Shown here: in pieces, positions 1 to 13,220 of the stretch | Numbering within the stretch: position 1 is the stretch's first letter | Layout: the number at the start of each line of letters is the position of its first letter | Translations under genes and position numbers: made by a program | Notes under the pieces: generated by a model | Database searches by the model: none | Told to the model about the DNA's origin: nothing | What the model saw: only the letters and a program-made list of their open reading frames with translations | Origin: Cloeon dipterum | Lineage: Eukaryota > Arthropoda > Insecta > Ephemeroptera > Baetidae | Assembly: GCF_949628265.1 (NCBI RefSeq) | Contig: NC_088787.1 | Coordinates: 22,186,501-22,250,500 of the forward strand | Direction: 5' to 3' | Length of the DNA stretch: 64,000 nt

Positions 1-2804
1 TTAGATTAGGATTGAAATAATTTTGCTAATGAAACAGCAAGTTGTAGAAGAAAAAAAACGAAAAATATATAATCCACGAACACTCATGAAAATGGAAGAA
101 GATAAAGTAAAGCTGTACGGAAATATTGTGAAAATCCTTTTCAACTTTATTTGATAAACCCTCTGACAATTGGGAAAGAGCTAAAAAAATTCCCTGGTTG
201 CCGTTTTAATTTGCGAGAAAATCTGTACCAGAGATATCATGCATTTCAAGCAGCGAGCAATCTCCGCTTTGAAAATTAGGATTTATTTTGCCAGAAGGGA
301 ATTCATCTCAGAAATTGCACACCTTTGGATAGATCGCGACAAGAGGAATCGAAATTGAATGAAAAAAATACAGAGAAACCGTTCAATTCGGCAAATTCTG
401 AAATTTAACTGTTACTATAGGTCCTGATTTCATTTCTATTGCACATTGGTGTATAGCTCAATAATTAACATTTCAATGAACCACTTAGTAAAGCCAAAAA
501 TGCAAAATGTGATTAATTGTTTGCCTGTTAGGCTCCACTTTAACTTTGTGCTAAAAATTTTGATGTCAACGAGGATTAAACACGGTATTTTTTATTTTTC
601 TTTTGAATATTATGAAATTTAGATCCAATCAATTGTACGAGCACTTTCCAAATTTGATTTAGTGTGCCCAGTTCTGAATTTTTAAAACGTGAAGATAAGC
701 AAATTTTATAATTTTTTCCATTCCTCTCAATTGAATTTCAGCTTCTTTAAAATGATCAGAGTGTCTGTGTCTGTGCCGTGGAGTTGGTTGGAATTCGACA
801 CACATGCCTGCAAAACTGACCACCGCTAATTTTCCCTTCGCCAGTAGATCACGGCACAATCGAGAGCTGTCGCCAATTGAGAATAAACGGCGATACCGCT
901 AGCCGAGGGAAAAGCAAAGGGCCGGTTGGGCATTGTTGAGGCCCTTTGTTGACGGGGGCGGAGCGAATTGTTCCGCTCCACGGGCCGCGCGCGCACTTTT
1001 ATCAGGCTGACTGACGGAGGGACCTCCAATCCTGAGGTCACGAGAAGATCTCTTTAGAGTCAGTCAAAACGGCGGGAGGGTCAGCGGCCTCGCAAGGTTC
1101 CTCTCTCACTATTTTTCTTCGCCGCGCACCACGTCGCGCTGCCTGACGAGCCGCTAACAAGAATAAAAGTCCGAGTCGCAATCAGAATGGGCCGCGATGA
1201 CGCGGACGAAATGCGGACTGCTTTGATTTGATACGAAACCACACCATTCCAAAGAGAGTGAGTTCCCGAAAGCAAAAAATGACTCTGCGAATCGATCGGA
1301 TGCGAGGCCCTTCGAGCTGACTGACTGAGAATAGAAAAATGTGTATATTTTTGTAGCCGTGGAAGAGAAGGGAAAAAAATGTTTCATATTTTTGTTCCTG
1401 ACACGTCTGCTTGGAAAGGTTGATGTGTGGGAGCATGGAAGGTTCAAGACAGATGAAAACTAGCAATTATTTTATTGGCCTCTCTGTGGCTGCCACACAA
1501 TTTCATTTCTCCTCTGACAGAGCCCATTAAACTCAGAGAAAGAAGCATTCCCCACTACACGGCGGAATGGGACAAAAAGGGAACATTATTACCATAATAT
1601 TATACATACACCAGGTGTGCATGCTCCGCAAATATGATGTGTGCACGAGGCACAATTCGGCCCGCCATGACTCAAATTCGGTACTAGGCGTAGCAAATAT
1701 GCCTCGCGCGCGCGTGAAAGCTATGTAATTTTAATCGAATCCGCGGCCGCGGCACATTAACGCAACCCTTCATCTTAACACCTCTTTTCGCCAAGCGACG
1801 TGCCTGCATGCGCATCATCCGTCGCAGAATTAGCAAGCCAGCTCGGTTGTCAGTTTTTAAATTAAAAAGAGGATAATTCGCTTGTGGTGGCGGTTGAAGC
1901 AGGTCTACAAAATTAGAGAGCGCCGAAATGAAGGAACCAGCGTGGGCTTTAAAATGATAGAACACACTGCATGAATGGAAACTTAACAAAAAGAGACTAA
2001 TGAATGCAAAAAAGTCGTATGTATTACGCTATCAACTTTTGCCACAAGCAACAATGAAAAAATTTAAGTTTAAAACGATTGTAATTAATTTACTTTTTAT
2101 TATTTAAACTTTCCCCTCATGTAAATATTTGAAAATTATGTTCTTTCCTTTCTTTATTTCACTGTTGCTGAATAAATAAATAAAACTCTGGGCAAAATTC
2201 AGAAAATGAGTGAAGAATTTTATTCTGCCTAAAACAGCTTTGATTTCTAGCGTGTTTCTGCAAACTGCACGCATCACGATGACCGTGCCTACTTAAGGAT
2301 TCAGCTCTTTTGCATAAACCGAGCTTGCAACATTTAACAACCGAATTCTTTCCTACGATCTTGACTGAGATTTTTTTGCCACAAAGAGGAATGGCATCTT
2401 GAGAACGCGTGCACCTGATGCGTTATTCAAATGATCAAACGTCTTCATTCTCACTTGGCCACCATCTCTTTAACCTCTGCACCGCGCGGTGTGATGCTGA
2501 AAAACGCGCACTTCCAGGAAGCTCTGTTTGTTTTTCGTGCGCGCGCCGCAGCCGAAGAGGCAGACTCGATGAATAAGTAATCAAGCCGTCCTTCTGCATT
2601 CTTATGCTTTATTTAATTCCACAACCATATTTATTTGTAATAATATTATCTCGATGCTGCCGCCGCCGCCGCTTTCTCATGATCCCAAAGGTTAGCCGGG
2701 CTGCCGGGTGTATCGCGTGAGCAGCCGCCGAGAGAAATAAAATACTCACAACAAGGGTATATACCAGCTCTGCAGAAGCACAAGCGCTGAGAGCATAAGC
2801 AACA

Positions 2805-2820
2805 AACACACACACACACA
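2805..2820. repeat. (CA)n microsatellite
   Basis: A short uninterrupted CA dinucleotide run of about 16 bp. A second small CACT/CA cluster lies at about 2,933-2,947. Confidence 0.9.
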
Positions 2821-5285
2821 TTTGATTTTATAGCAACAAACCCTGATATTTTGGAGGAAGAAGCAGAAGCACGCAAGCAAATCGGCAGCCAGCACATTTT
2901 AATGGAAATTGGCTGCTGGGCCGGTGCCAGCACTCACTCACACACACAGCTTTTGAATAATTTAATGACGCCTTGGAATTCGGTGTCCAACTATAGCTCC
3001 CTTCTTCTCGTTTTTATTCGTCATTATTTTTATTTTCCACCACTCCTTGTTATCATTCGCCCATCGTCCTTGGAAATCATTTGGAATTTCCATTGCTGTA
3101 CATATTATTTTTTCATCCATTCAGCACAATCGTTCCTGCCCAACTCATTTGGCAGCTTCTCTGCTGGCACGGATTGACCATAATCTTCCGACGGGGAGAG
3201 ATAACTGCCAAATTTTGGCTCGAAATGCGTGCAAAACACAGCAATTCGCGAAAAGTTGATTCAGCCCCGATGATAGTTTCAAGAAGACAAGTTGGAGTGG
3301 AGGCAAAAGAATTGTGAGACGAAAGCTGTGCTTGGGCTGACCATTATTTACAGATGTGGGCAGCCCGCGGAAAAGTTTGGTCCATTCCCAGCAGCCAGCC
3401 AGGTCCGGCGCGCACCTGATCGTTTTATGGCCAACTTTCTTCGCTCCCATGAGGCTCGTCCGACTAGCTCTTTTTCGCTGCGTTCTGAGACTGAGTGTGT
3501 ATGTGTGGGAAAAAAGAAGTCAGTAGCTTCTCTCTCTCTTCTCTGCCTCTTCGGCTCATTGACTGCCAGGGGTATTTTAATGGCGAACGGCTGCTCCTTT
3601 ACATAAACTCGCATAATAAAATCATTTATCCGCCGAGTCTGCTCATTTTACAGTGTGTGCAGCCGATTTTACAATGCTCAATAAAAGCGGCGGTGGCATT
3701 GCTATTTTTATTTATTGCAATATTTTTGTTTTGCCTCTCCATGCAGCAGCGATGTTGCCGTATCGCTGGTCAATTTTGTTCTAACACGATTGCAGAATTT
3801 TCCCATAGGTTGCAAAATGTGCGGATAAGCTAAAAAAAAATGATGCTACACTCCACATGATCTTCTCGTCGCGCATTATTCCCGGCGCTCATTTGCATGC
3901 ATCCCCCGCACCATCCAATAATCAAACGCCGAGTTGCATAAATTCGTCATTTTTCTCCTCCTGCCGCCGACTTCTTGCGTATTTCTTTCTTTCCGCGGCG
4001 TCTCCTCTCGCGTCTGCACACATATATTGTGAGCGAGTGTGTGCGTTGAAAAAATAAGCAAGGACCTCTGCCAGCCATTGTTTCAGCTGCAAGCGAAATC
4101 AGCGGGAGAGCGCGAAAGAAAAGCTCATTTCGCAGTCACGCCGGGTTTTTTGGGGTGCTTTTGTTCGGTCCGAAATAATCGCAAAATATGTAAAACATTA
4201 CCGGGCAACAATGGACAATATAAGCATATCTTGGTTGTTTTGTAAGCAGTGTGAGCGGGGGGAATGCCCCAAGGCTCGATTTTAAATTTAAATTCATCTT
4301 GGCTGACGCAACGAGAAAGGTGATGAGCGCGGGAATAATCAGTATTGCTTATTGCGTAAAACTGCTCGAAACCTGCACTCCTCCGCTACATTATTATCCT
4401 ATTAGGTCCGTTTAATGTCCCTGAATAATTGTGAGTACTAAAACTGGATTTTTATTACAAAATCCATAAAGTTTTATTGCATCTGACTTTAGATGGAAAT
4501 TAATTTCTTTTCTAGCTCATCATCGAGCAATCGGCATTCATTATAATTATTTTTACTCTCACGTACACAATCGCACAATCTACTGGAATTTTAACTATTT
4601 TTTGGTTAGTTGACAGCCACTAAATTCAGTTTCTAAAGTGGGTATTTTCTAGAAAGGTAAGTCTTACAAACGATTTTGAACTTGAAATAATGTGCGACAA
4701 AAATATATTTGCTTTCCAAAAATTCTTATAGCTAAATCTGCGGTTCCTATCATATATATACACACACTACTAATTTCAAAATAAGGATTTTCCCAATTCA
4801 CAGGCTGACTTGAAGAGATAAAACCAAAATTCATTTAGCTCATATTATTTGACACAAGCCCGCAACAATTAAAGTTAACGTTTGTCAAAGCAAGCCACCG
4901 CACGAGTTGTAGCGGTTACCACCACAGCCACCACGGCCGCCGGCGGTTCAACTTTGGGGCTGAAATTCGGCCGGCTTGCGGCTCATGCATTATGTAGATG
5001 GTCCCGCGCGCTCGCTCGCTTCATAAAGCCCATCATTATCATCAGCAGGTACACACTCACACGCATTGTAGCGGCGCTGTTTGAGGATTTACACACCCCG
5101 CGCCGGCCGGGCGGCATTCTTATGCAACCCTCAACACCCTCTCTCTTTCTTCGCGCCGCCTAAATCTCCCCCATTTATTTTTCTCTCCTTTTTGCGTACG
5201 GGGAGCGAGGAGATGAGGTGGCGGCGGCAGCGCAAAATTTCTTTTCCCGGCACCATGGAGCAGCAAATCCCAGCGAGGCCGTCCG

Positions 5286-5324
5286 CTCTCTCTCTCTCTC
5301 TCTCTCTCGTCAATCCGCGCCGAG

Positions 5325-5366
<42 letters not shown>
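5286..5366. repeat. (CT)n-spacer-(GA)n inverted microsatellite
   Basis: A CT tract at about 5,286-5,308 is followed by a 19-nt unique spacer and a GA tract at about 5,328-5,366 with a few interruptions near its end. The two tracts are reverse complements, so either strand can fold into a stem of about 11 CT:GA repeat pairs with a short loop. Each half is also a homopurine-homopyrimidine tract. Confidence 0.9.
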
Positions 5367-7420
5367 CGATATGCACAATCAGGCATCCATCAAAATACAT
5401 GTTCGTGAAATAAAAGGGACGGAGCCAGCACAGGGAACGGTTCGCGTGATCTCGCCGCCAACTGAGAAAGACACTCGCCCTCAGGCCCAGACTGGAAATC
5501 ATTGGGATGTGGCGGTTTGAAAGGAAAATTTCCTTAGGTCGCGGTGGAGTTTCTTGTTGCATCATTGTGCTTAAAAGTATGGCATAAACCGGTGTAAAAA
5601 TAAAATTTATTCACAGACACCAGCAAATAATTGAGCCAAACGTCCTGCTGATTGTGAGTTTCACGAAAGAGCATAATTTATGATGGAGCTGATTTTAAAA
5701 CAATTTAGGTTTCTCTAAGAATGAATTAGTTGATGCTAACACACTTTTTTAAACTGATAGCTGAATTTCTCGTAGCCAGTCAGGATTGAGCAACTTGTAA
5801 GTAATTTAGTATTTAGAGCTATGCGTGAAGAAATTCAGAACGATAATTTCTTTGTCAGTCGATCTAATTTATTTTTATTTTGATAAATGTTTGGATGGTA
5901 TTGCATTCAAGGCCTGCCAGCTGACCTGGAACGAAAACAAACCAAAGTGTAGCGAGCGAGAATAAATGGATAAATGGAGGCTTCGTGTGCGTTGGCGAGG
6001 TGAGATGAAGGGTCGCTGATCAATCAGCGCGGTGCCACCTATCACAAAGGCGCGAAATGGAAAATCACCTGGCGATTCAGCAAGTCAGAAGGCGAGAATT
6101 ACGATTCCGCCTCTTATCAAAGACACAAACACCATGCTCGGCCCGCGACTGGAAAATGGCTCTCATTCTCTTTCTCGTGCTGCCAGCTTTATTGATGATT
6201 CTAATCGAATGACATATCATGTATCATTAAATCAGTTCGGCCAGTCATTACCCACAAATAAAACGGACCAATCAGATAAAGGGTGCACGACCTGCCGAGC
6301 CAGAGATTGAGAGCGAGTATAAATAATAATACGCGCGCGGGGCACAAAGGTCCCTCATCTCGGCCGAGTTCAATTTATTATTATTTTCCTCGGCAGATAA
6401 TGCGGGACGACGCCGACTGGTACTCCACGATGGATAATGTATGTAAACATCATGCCAACTCGGGACTGTTTTTCCTTCGTCCGTCGAGAAAGAGAGGAAG
6501 CTGGGGGGCCAGCTTCCGGGTCAACGGCGAATCTTTGTTTCCACGCGGGGCCCGTTTCCGACTGAAGTAAATCTGCGTGGGAAAAGGGAAATGGGCCGAC
6601 AGAGATTCCCAATCGAGATTACGGACCACTGGCTGAGAAGGGGTAAGATATCTGTTCCGTATACCTTCTTTAATTATCAGTGCTGTTTTCAAAAGAATGC
6701 CAGCGGTGAAAAGCTCGGGATAAAATCTTCCTGGCCGTGATTAAACTTTTATTAAATCCCGAGCACCAACCGGCGTTCTTTTCCAGCCGCATCGATAATC
6801 TGAGAACGCGAAAAATGCCCGAGATTTTCTAGCACGTCATTTTTTGCAGCTTTCCAAGCCATTTATTTATGCAACAGCAGCCATTTCCTGGTGGCCATCA
6901 ATCAGGCGGCCAGAAGAAATAAAAGCAGCGAGTTGGTGCAGGAAGTGCGACGGCGCCGTCGAGGCAGGCACAAATAAAAGCAACATATTCGCTGAACCGT
7001 GCGCGCGGCTAAGAAGTCCATTATTCTCTCCACTTGCCGCTGACGCTAATCGAGCGGCTAAATGCCCGAATTCCGGCACGCGAGCCGCACTGATCAAGCA
7101 CTTTTATTAATTAAATGCCTTGCGATTTCTGATTTAAAGATGATAACCGCAAAAGTAAAATTAAACAATAAATCATTACTGACGCACTTACGGTGGAGAA
7201 ACCATATAGATTTTCAAATGAAAGAGGGGCTGTTGCAGAAACGAAGCCAATTTAGTAATTTCCATATCGGATTAACATAAATAAAAATTACAATATATGT
7301 CTTTCCGAAGTAAGGTTCCCTTATGGTCGGTTGCATGAGCGTATATCTAGCCTCTTCATCTGGAAAACGAGCCTCTGGGCGCTGCTGGATGGATTTTCAT
7401 GTTTGCCGTGTAATTTCTGG

Positions 7421-7423
<3 letters not shown>

Positions 7424-7455
<32 letters not shown>

Positions 7456-7458
7456 CAT

Positions 7459-7492
<34 letters not shown>
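7424..7492. repeat. (CT)n-8 nt-(GA)n perfect hairpin microsatellite
   Basis: A CT tract of about 29 nt (7,424-7,452) is followed by an 8-nt spacer and a GA tract of about 32 nt (7,461-7,492). The two halves pair almost perfectly, giving a predicted stem of about 28 bp with a very small loop. It is the same architecture as at 5.29 kb but with a tighter loop. Confidence 0.92.
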
Positions 7493-7495
<3 letters not shown>

Positions 7496-8849
7496 TCGCG
7501 TGTGATCGGCTCGCCATAAACGCCCCAGCTCATTTTACTGTTGCCACTGTTGAACTCTAGCCGCTTTTATTAGTTGAGAAGAAAACTATTAATCCGTCGC
7601 AATTAGCCCGCAGTTCTGGGCACTTCCTCGTTTATTTATTTGTTTGTTTCTCTCTTCACACACCCTCGTACATTTGCCGCTTTTTCAATATGTGTCGCTG
7701 CGCATGTGGCGACGGCGGAACTGCAGCAGCAGCAGTGGCGGCACTATAATTTTCATATACGTATACCGCGCATACATATACAAAACGAGCTATAAAACGC
7801 TAGGAATACAGTGCCGCGCGCTGCCGTCGGAGCGAGAGAAGCAGAGCAGCGGCGGCGGCGGCAACGGCAATAAACCTTTAGTGCCGGCTCTCTGCTTATA
7901 ATATTATTATTATATTCCGAGCCCGCCGCGCGTACATGGATTGAAATAACTTTTCGTACTCGGGCTGGACGGCGATGGGGGCCCGAAATGTGTGTGTCCG
8001 ACCGCTACTCCGAGCATGGCGCGCCGTAAAACGCCGGGTAAAGTGATGCAGCCGCTTCTGTGTGTTCTCGACTGATTCTCGCTTTGAATCGATGTTACTG
8101 GCAGAAGATTCTATTGGCATCGTCGGAATTTCAAAATTCGGGTCAATCCTTATTTTGATGCCTTTAAAGAGAAACAGCAAAATGATGCACCAATAAGTAA
8201 TTTTTATGGAATACATAATTGGAATTTTAGAAATATCGTAAATAAATTTTTTAATTAAAACTTTGTTTGAAGTTTGACCCTTAATATGTTTTTACTTTTT
8301 TATTTAAGTTATTTTAAATGGTTCGAAATTGAATTAGTCGATGATCACAAGTTGCAGTTACTAAAAGTTTATGTTTAAAATGTCGAGTCTTAGAGTTCAA
8401 ATAACTAACATCGAATCCAATAATTGTTATTCACCAGTTTTATAGTAATTCTGTATATTTCTTCAGATCTCGAGGCGGTGTTCTGGCAAATAATTCAGTT
8501 TTGATATCTCAAAACAAACACCGGGAGCACGGAGGGTACGTGCATCTCATTATCTGGCGCAGATGACTTATAGGCCGGCGGCTGCTGCTGCTTTGAGAGT
8601 TGCGATTTCGCGCCGCAAAACGGCCGATTCGCGCGCGTGACCTTAGGGTTCGCCGATCGCGTCGGCCGATTAAAAACCATTTATTTGATCCTCTGCGCTG
8701 CTTCCTCTCTATAGCCCGCACTGTCCATAACTACACACACGGCGAGTGCACATACACTCAATAATAAACACGTTCTGTCAATAAATAATCCGGCTCGATG
8801 GAACTGTTATTGTGTGTTGTTTGCACAAACAAACACATTTCACGCGCGC

Positions 8850-8850
8850 A

Positions 8851-8875
<25 letters not shown>
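8850..8875. repeat. (GA)n microsatellite
   Basis: An uninterrupted AG/GA run of about 26 bp in a CpG-containing block. Confidence 0.9.
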
Positions 8876-8882
<7 letters not shown>

Positions 8883-10223
8883 CAAGAGCACCGGCAGCTA
8901 TTTTAATCGCGCGGCTACCAATTAATCTCGGCGCAAATAAATTTTGCTCATAATCGACAACGATAATCCTCTCGCTTCACGATAACAAACCAATCGCACC
9001 GCCATTTTACTCCACTAATTGGCTCTCTTTCCCGCTGTAACACGTTATTTCCTAGCAAAATTGCACGTCCAACGTGATCTCGCATGTATGTAACACGAGA
9101 AGTTACCGGAAAACATTGTTTGGTCAGGCAAAGCTTAATATGAACTAGACTTTAGTTTAAATTGTTAAAATTATTTGTTGACCAAATTATTTTACTCCCC
9201 ATACATTTTGACTGCTTACGAGGTAACTATGCACCAAAGAGCAAATTTTAGCAGCCATCTGATTACGTAAAATAAAATACTAAATTTTCATACTTGATTT
9301 GTTTGTTTGTAATTTTCAATTTGGTTCCTAATTAAATATTTAAAAATAGAATTAGTCAAAAGAATTGACTAATCATGAAGCGCCATGTCAAGATGTTTCC
9401 CCAGATTTATAAATAACAAATTAATAAGATTTTAAGCCCTTAGCCTCAGTAACGGCCTGCATTGAGACATGTGCACCGATAAGATTAATTGCGATAGTTT
9501 AATTTTGTGTCGAGAAGGCCTTTGCTCTTTTACGCAGCTAAAAACAAAATTTTTCAGCAGCGCCATAGTGATTTTCTTGACTCTTCCACAGCGTGCATTC
9601 ACACAAAGAAACGTGCTTTTTTCCCTGAATATCAATGAGCCGAGTGACATCTTTCCACGAATCGCGGTTTCTACGGACTGAAACTACTACTGCTGCGCCT
9701 AGGAGTTGAGTGTGTCCATTCTGGGCGATCAGATTCGCCGATAAAAAGGCGAAGCGTGCGTCACCTCTTGTATGTTAATCCAGCTCGAAATTTCGGTGGG
9801 AAAGGACACGGAGAATACGTCACACCAAGATAAATCACATCGCCGCTGACATTTTAATTTTTACCAAGAATCGGAGGAGCGGGCAGGCAGACAGGCGATG
9901 TTTAGTTGCACGTGGAGTGACTCAAAAGTTCAGCCCATCGTGTGAGAATTGAATATTGCATTGCAAGTTCATTTTTTTTCGGCGCAGCGGAAGAGCGGCT
10001 AATTCCGGTGCTATGCGCAAAAGAAAGGACTGTGTGTTGTTGACAAAGGAGCGAGCGAGTGATACACAGCAGCGGCAAAGCAAAGCTACCCTCATAGGTG
10101 AGGACATTGCGATGCATCTCCACAACTCTCTTTTGGGCCGCCGCAGGATCAAAGGCAGCATCCGGAATTGCTTTACGTGTCGTGGGTTTTCTTCGCAGCC
10201 GGTCTTTGCCGCAAACAAGTAAA

Positions 10224-10225
<2 letters not shown>

Positions 10226-10261
<36 letters not shown>
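10226..10261. repeat. (GA)n microsatellite
   Basis: An uninterrupted GA run of about 36 bp. Confidence 0.92.
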
Positions 10262-10263
<2 letters not shown>

Positions 10264-13153
10264 GCTTTGACGTCGCTGCTGCAACAACAGGCTAATCTAA
10301 TTAGCAATATCGCAAGGAGCTGGGCCATATTTCAGCTCTTTGCGAGAGCGACGCCTTAATATCATCAAGCTAATCAACGGGCAGACGCTCCTTGGGCAGC
10401 ATAATGAATGAGACGACGGCTCTATTACAGTCGGCGGCCGCCCCGAATATGCAACAACACACCTCTAGTGTGCACATACGCTCTCACCTATATATGCAGA
10501 ACGGGTTTTACTCCGCCTTGATCTGATGGAAATTGTGCAGGAAGCGGCGTCGATGACGACAAAAACGTACAGTGATTAGCACAGATCTGCTTCTTAGACC
10601 GTACATGACGGTAGAAAATTAGCTCGAAGCTATATTGGATCTATTTTTAGGCGTCATTCCATGCAGGTTGGGTCGCTAAAATTTGTCCTAATTTTTTCCC
10701 TCCTGTGAAAGTCATTGATTAAAACAAATTCCTCATTTAATAAGATTTTGGATATCTTGATTGTTCATCCATGTTTTGATTCAATACCTCACAATTTTGA
10801 GAGGTGCAAAAAATACTGAAATCTCTTTGTGCAATGTGGGGATTTCATTGCATCAGTTGATTTAGAAATGCTATCCACGGTTACTGATTGAAAATTAGCC
10901 AGTCTTGTTTCGAGCGGCAGTGGAAAATCAGTGATACTGCAATCTTTCACCCGGTACTTGTTGCGGCCTTGGTTTGTGCGAAATCGGCCGGCCAACCAAC
11001 TAAAAAGCATGACTCACCGCGCCGGCTGAAAGTCGGCCGTGTGTGCGAGCGCGCGCGAAATCAATTAAAAGTGCGACTCTTTTCACACTGTGTCAATGTT
11101 TAGCTTGGAAAATGGTGCGAACGCGAGTGTAAGTGGCTTTAGAGGCGCGGACAAAGGGGCAGTTCCAGCGAACGCGGTGACTTGCATGATGCAACAACGA
11201 ACAAGGAATACGAACTTCTCACTAGCGCTCGTCCAGTGCACAAACGCAATGTATTATGGGCACACTCACACTCACACACACTGGTAAGGACTCTCTCGCG
11301 TAATGTTATTATTCGCCGGCAGCCGCAGCATTTTGGCTCTCAGCCTGAATTGCTGCGGTGAAAGCTCGTTTTTGTCTCGCGACGTGCGGTTTCGTAACCG
11401 TGTCAGAAGTGACCATTTCCAACGCACAAACGACTTTCAGTTGCGCTGAATTTGTCAGTAGAGATTAGGGTGCAGTTGGTTTTAATTTGCACTCGCTGTT
11501 TTCAAGTGTGTCTTGTGACGTCAGAAATCAAGAGTCAAAACAAACAGGGTTTGTTTGTCCAAGGCCAGCAGCACGATAAAAATTCTGCATCGTTTATTTT
11601 TAGACTGCTTCTAGGTAAGAAGCTGACCCAACGCACGTAGGTTTCTTTGATAGTTTATTCAGTAAAATGCCATCCCAAGAATGCACAATTTGAAATTGCC
11701 AGTTACAGAGATCCATTGAACTGTGATGTCCGAATCGACGATACTCTCCATTTTATATTATTGGTTGTTTGGCTGTTGTTATCCAAAATTATAGGTTTGT
11801 GAAAGCACCAAAATCTCGTGAATAGTGCGCATTCCTTGAATATATCGAAATGCTCGCGGCCAGGTGGATGTGACTTTTTGTCAGAGGCTGGAAAAGTCAG
11901 CCTGTTTCTTTTTCCTACTCATTAAATGCGAAACCCTTCAGTTTTAAGCCGTTGCTAATTCCCGCTTGAAAAGATTCCCACGACCGGCAGTGCTCGTTTG
12001 CTTGCAGCGGATTTCTCCGTTTCGCTGCAAAAGCGGGTGTGTGTGATTATTATTGAACTCCGCCGACTCATTTCTCATTCGCTCGCATTCACGACGGTGA
12101 AATAATAATTTGCCAGAGTATCGGCTAGCGTTTCGTGAGAGAATTCGCGGTCGCGCGCGGGCGGAGAGGCATAAACCCGGCAGCTCGGACCTTAATTAGA
12201 ATATTATACTTTTGCAAGTTTGTGCGCGCGGCTGGTGGGAAAAGAGCGCCCAATAAAAGATGAAAACATTATTGTGTGTTGCTGATTAATTGGCCGTGGT
12301 GGCGCAAAACAAATACGCAAATTGAGTCACGAGCTGCTTTTGTTCCGCTGGCATTCAATTAGCCATACTGCTTTGCATGTTCCATTTTGTACGGTGCGCG
12401 CACTTGGCCTCCTGCTCGTCGTTTACGACGCCGATCTGATCAGTGCAAAATCGGGTGGAAATCCAATAAAAACACTTCGTTTCGTTGGCGTTTTGTACAG
12501 CCACTTATCAGGTTAATGAATCACGGATTTTCGTTATTGTCGTCGTAAAATGTAAATTACAAATTTAAATGACGTGTTTTCTTAATAAAAGAGAAACAAG
12601 AAAATCTAAAAAAGACTGGCTCCCACGCATACGGTTTTTATTCTGTATTGAAAATAAAAGGTTGAAAAATATGAGCAAAGAAATAACTGAAAGGATCTTT
12701 TAGTGGGAACGATTTCTATAAATTGTAGAAAATGTTTCACCGTGAGCACTTTTATTCAGGTTTTGCTTTAGTTATATGAGCATTTCTTTGAAATTAATAT
12801 TGTTTCTGCCGATGTCCACATAATGATTTATGCAAAACGGTTTTGGACCACGCCTCGTCAAAACTTTTGTGATGCCACTTTGTCAGCTCTGGGATATCTG
12901 TGCGTGCAGCCTAGAAATTCCGGGTTCAAAAGGTCAAGAGCCTATTTGCGCAGCTAAGTGTCTGTCTAGCAATGCGATTTGTCCCGAGCAGGGTGGTGCA
13001 ACACAGCGCAGCGTAATTATCTTGTAAGTTTTCGCGCGCGCCTTCTCAACCCGTCCGATTTATTGCTGCAAGAAGAAGTGCATTTTGTCGGCGAACAAGA
13101 AGAAAGAGAAGAAGATAGGAGACAAGGAAAAGGCCGAGGCAGCGAGCGAGCGA

Positions 13154-13154
<1 letters not shown>

Positions 13155-13216
<62 letters not shown>
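13155..13216. repeat. (GA)n microsatellite, longest in window
   Basis: An uninterrupted GA run of about 62 bp, preceded by a short GAGC-rich stretch (about 13,139-13,155). Confidence 0.93.

Positions 13217-13220
<4 letters not shown>

Noticed and set aside
7896..8216. Minus-strand frame after an acceptor-like CTCTTTAAAG (about 8,160)
   Set aside because: No donor or family similarity, and the frame runs into low-complexity sequence. Likely chance.
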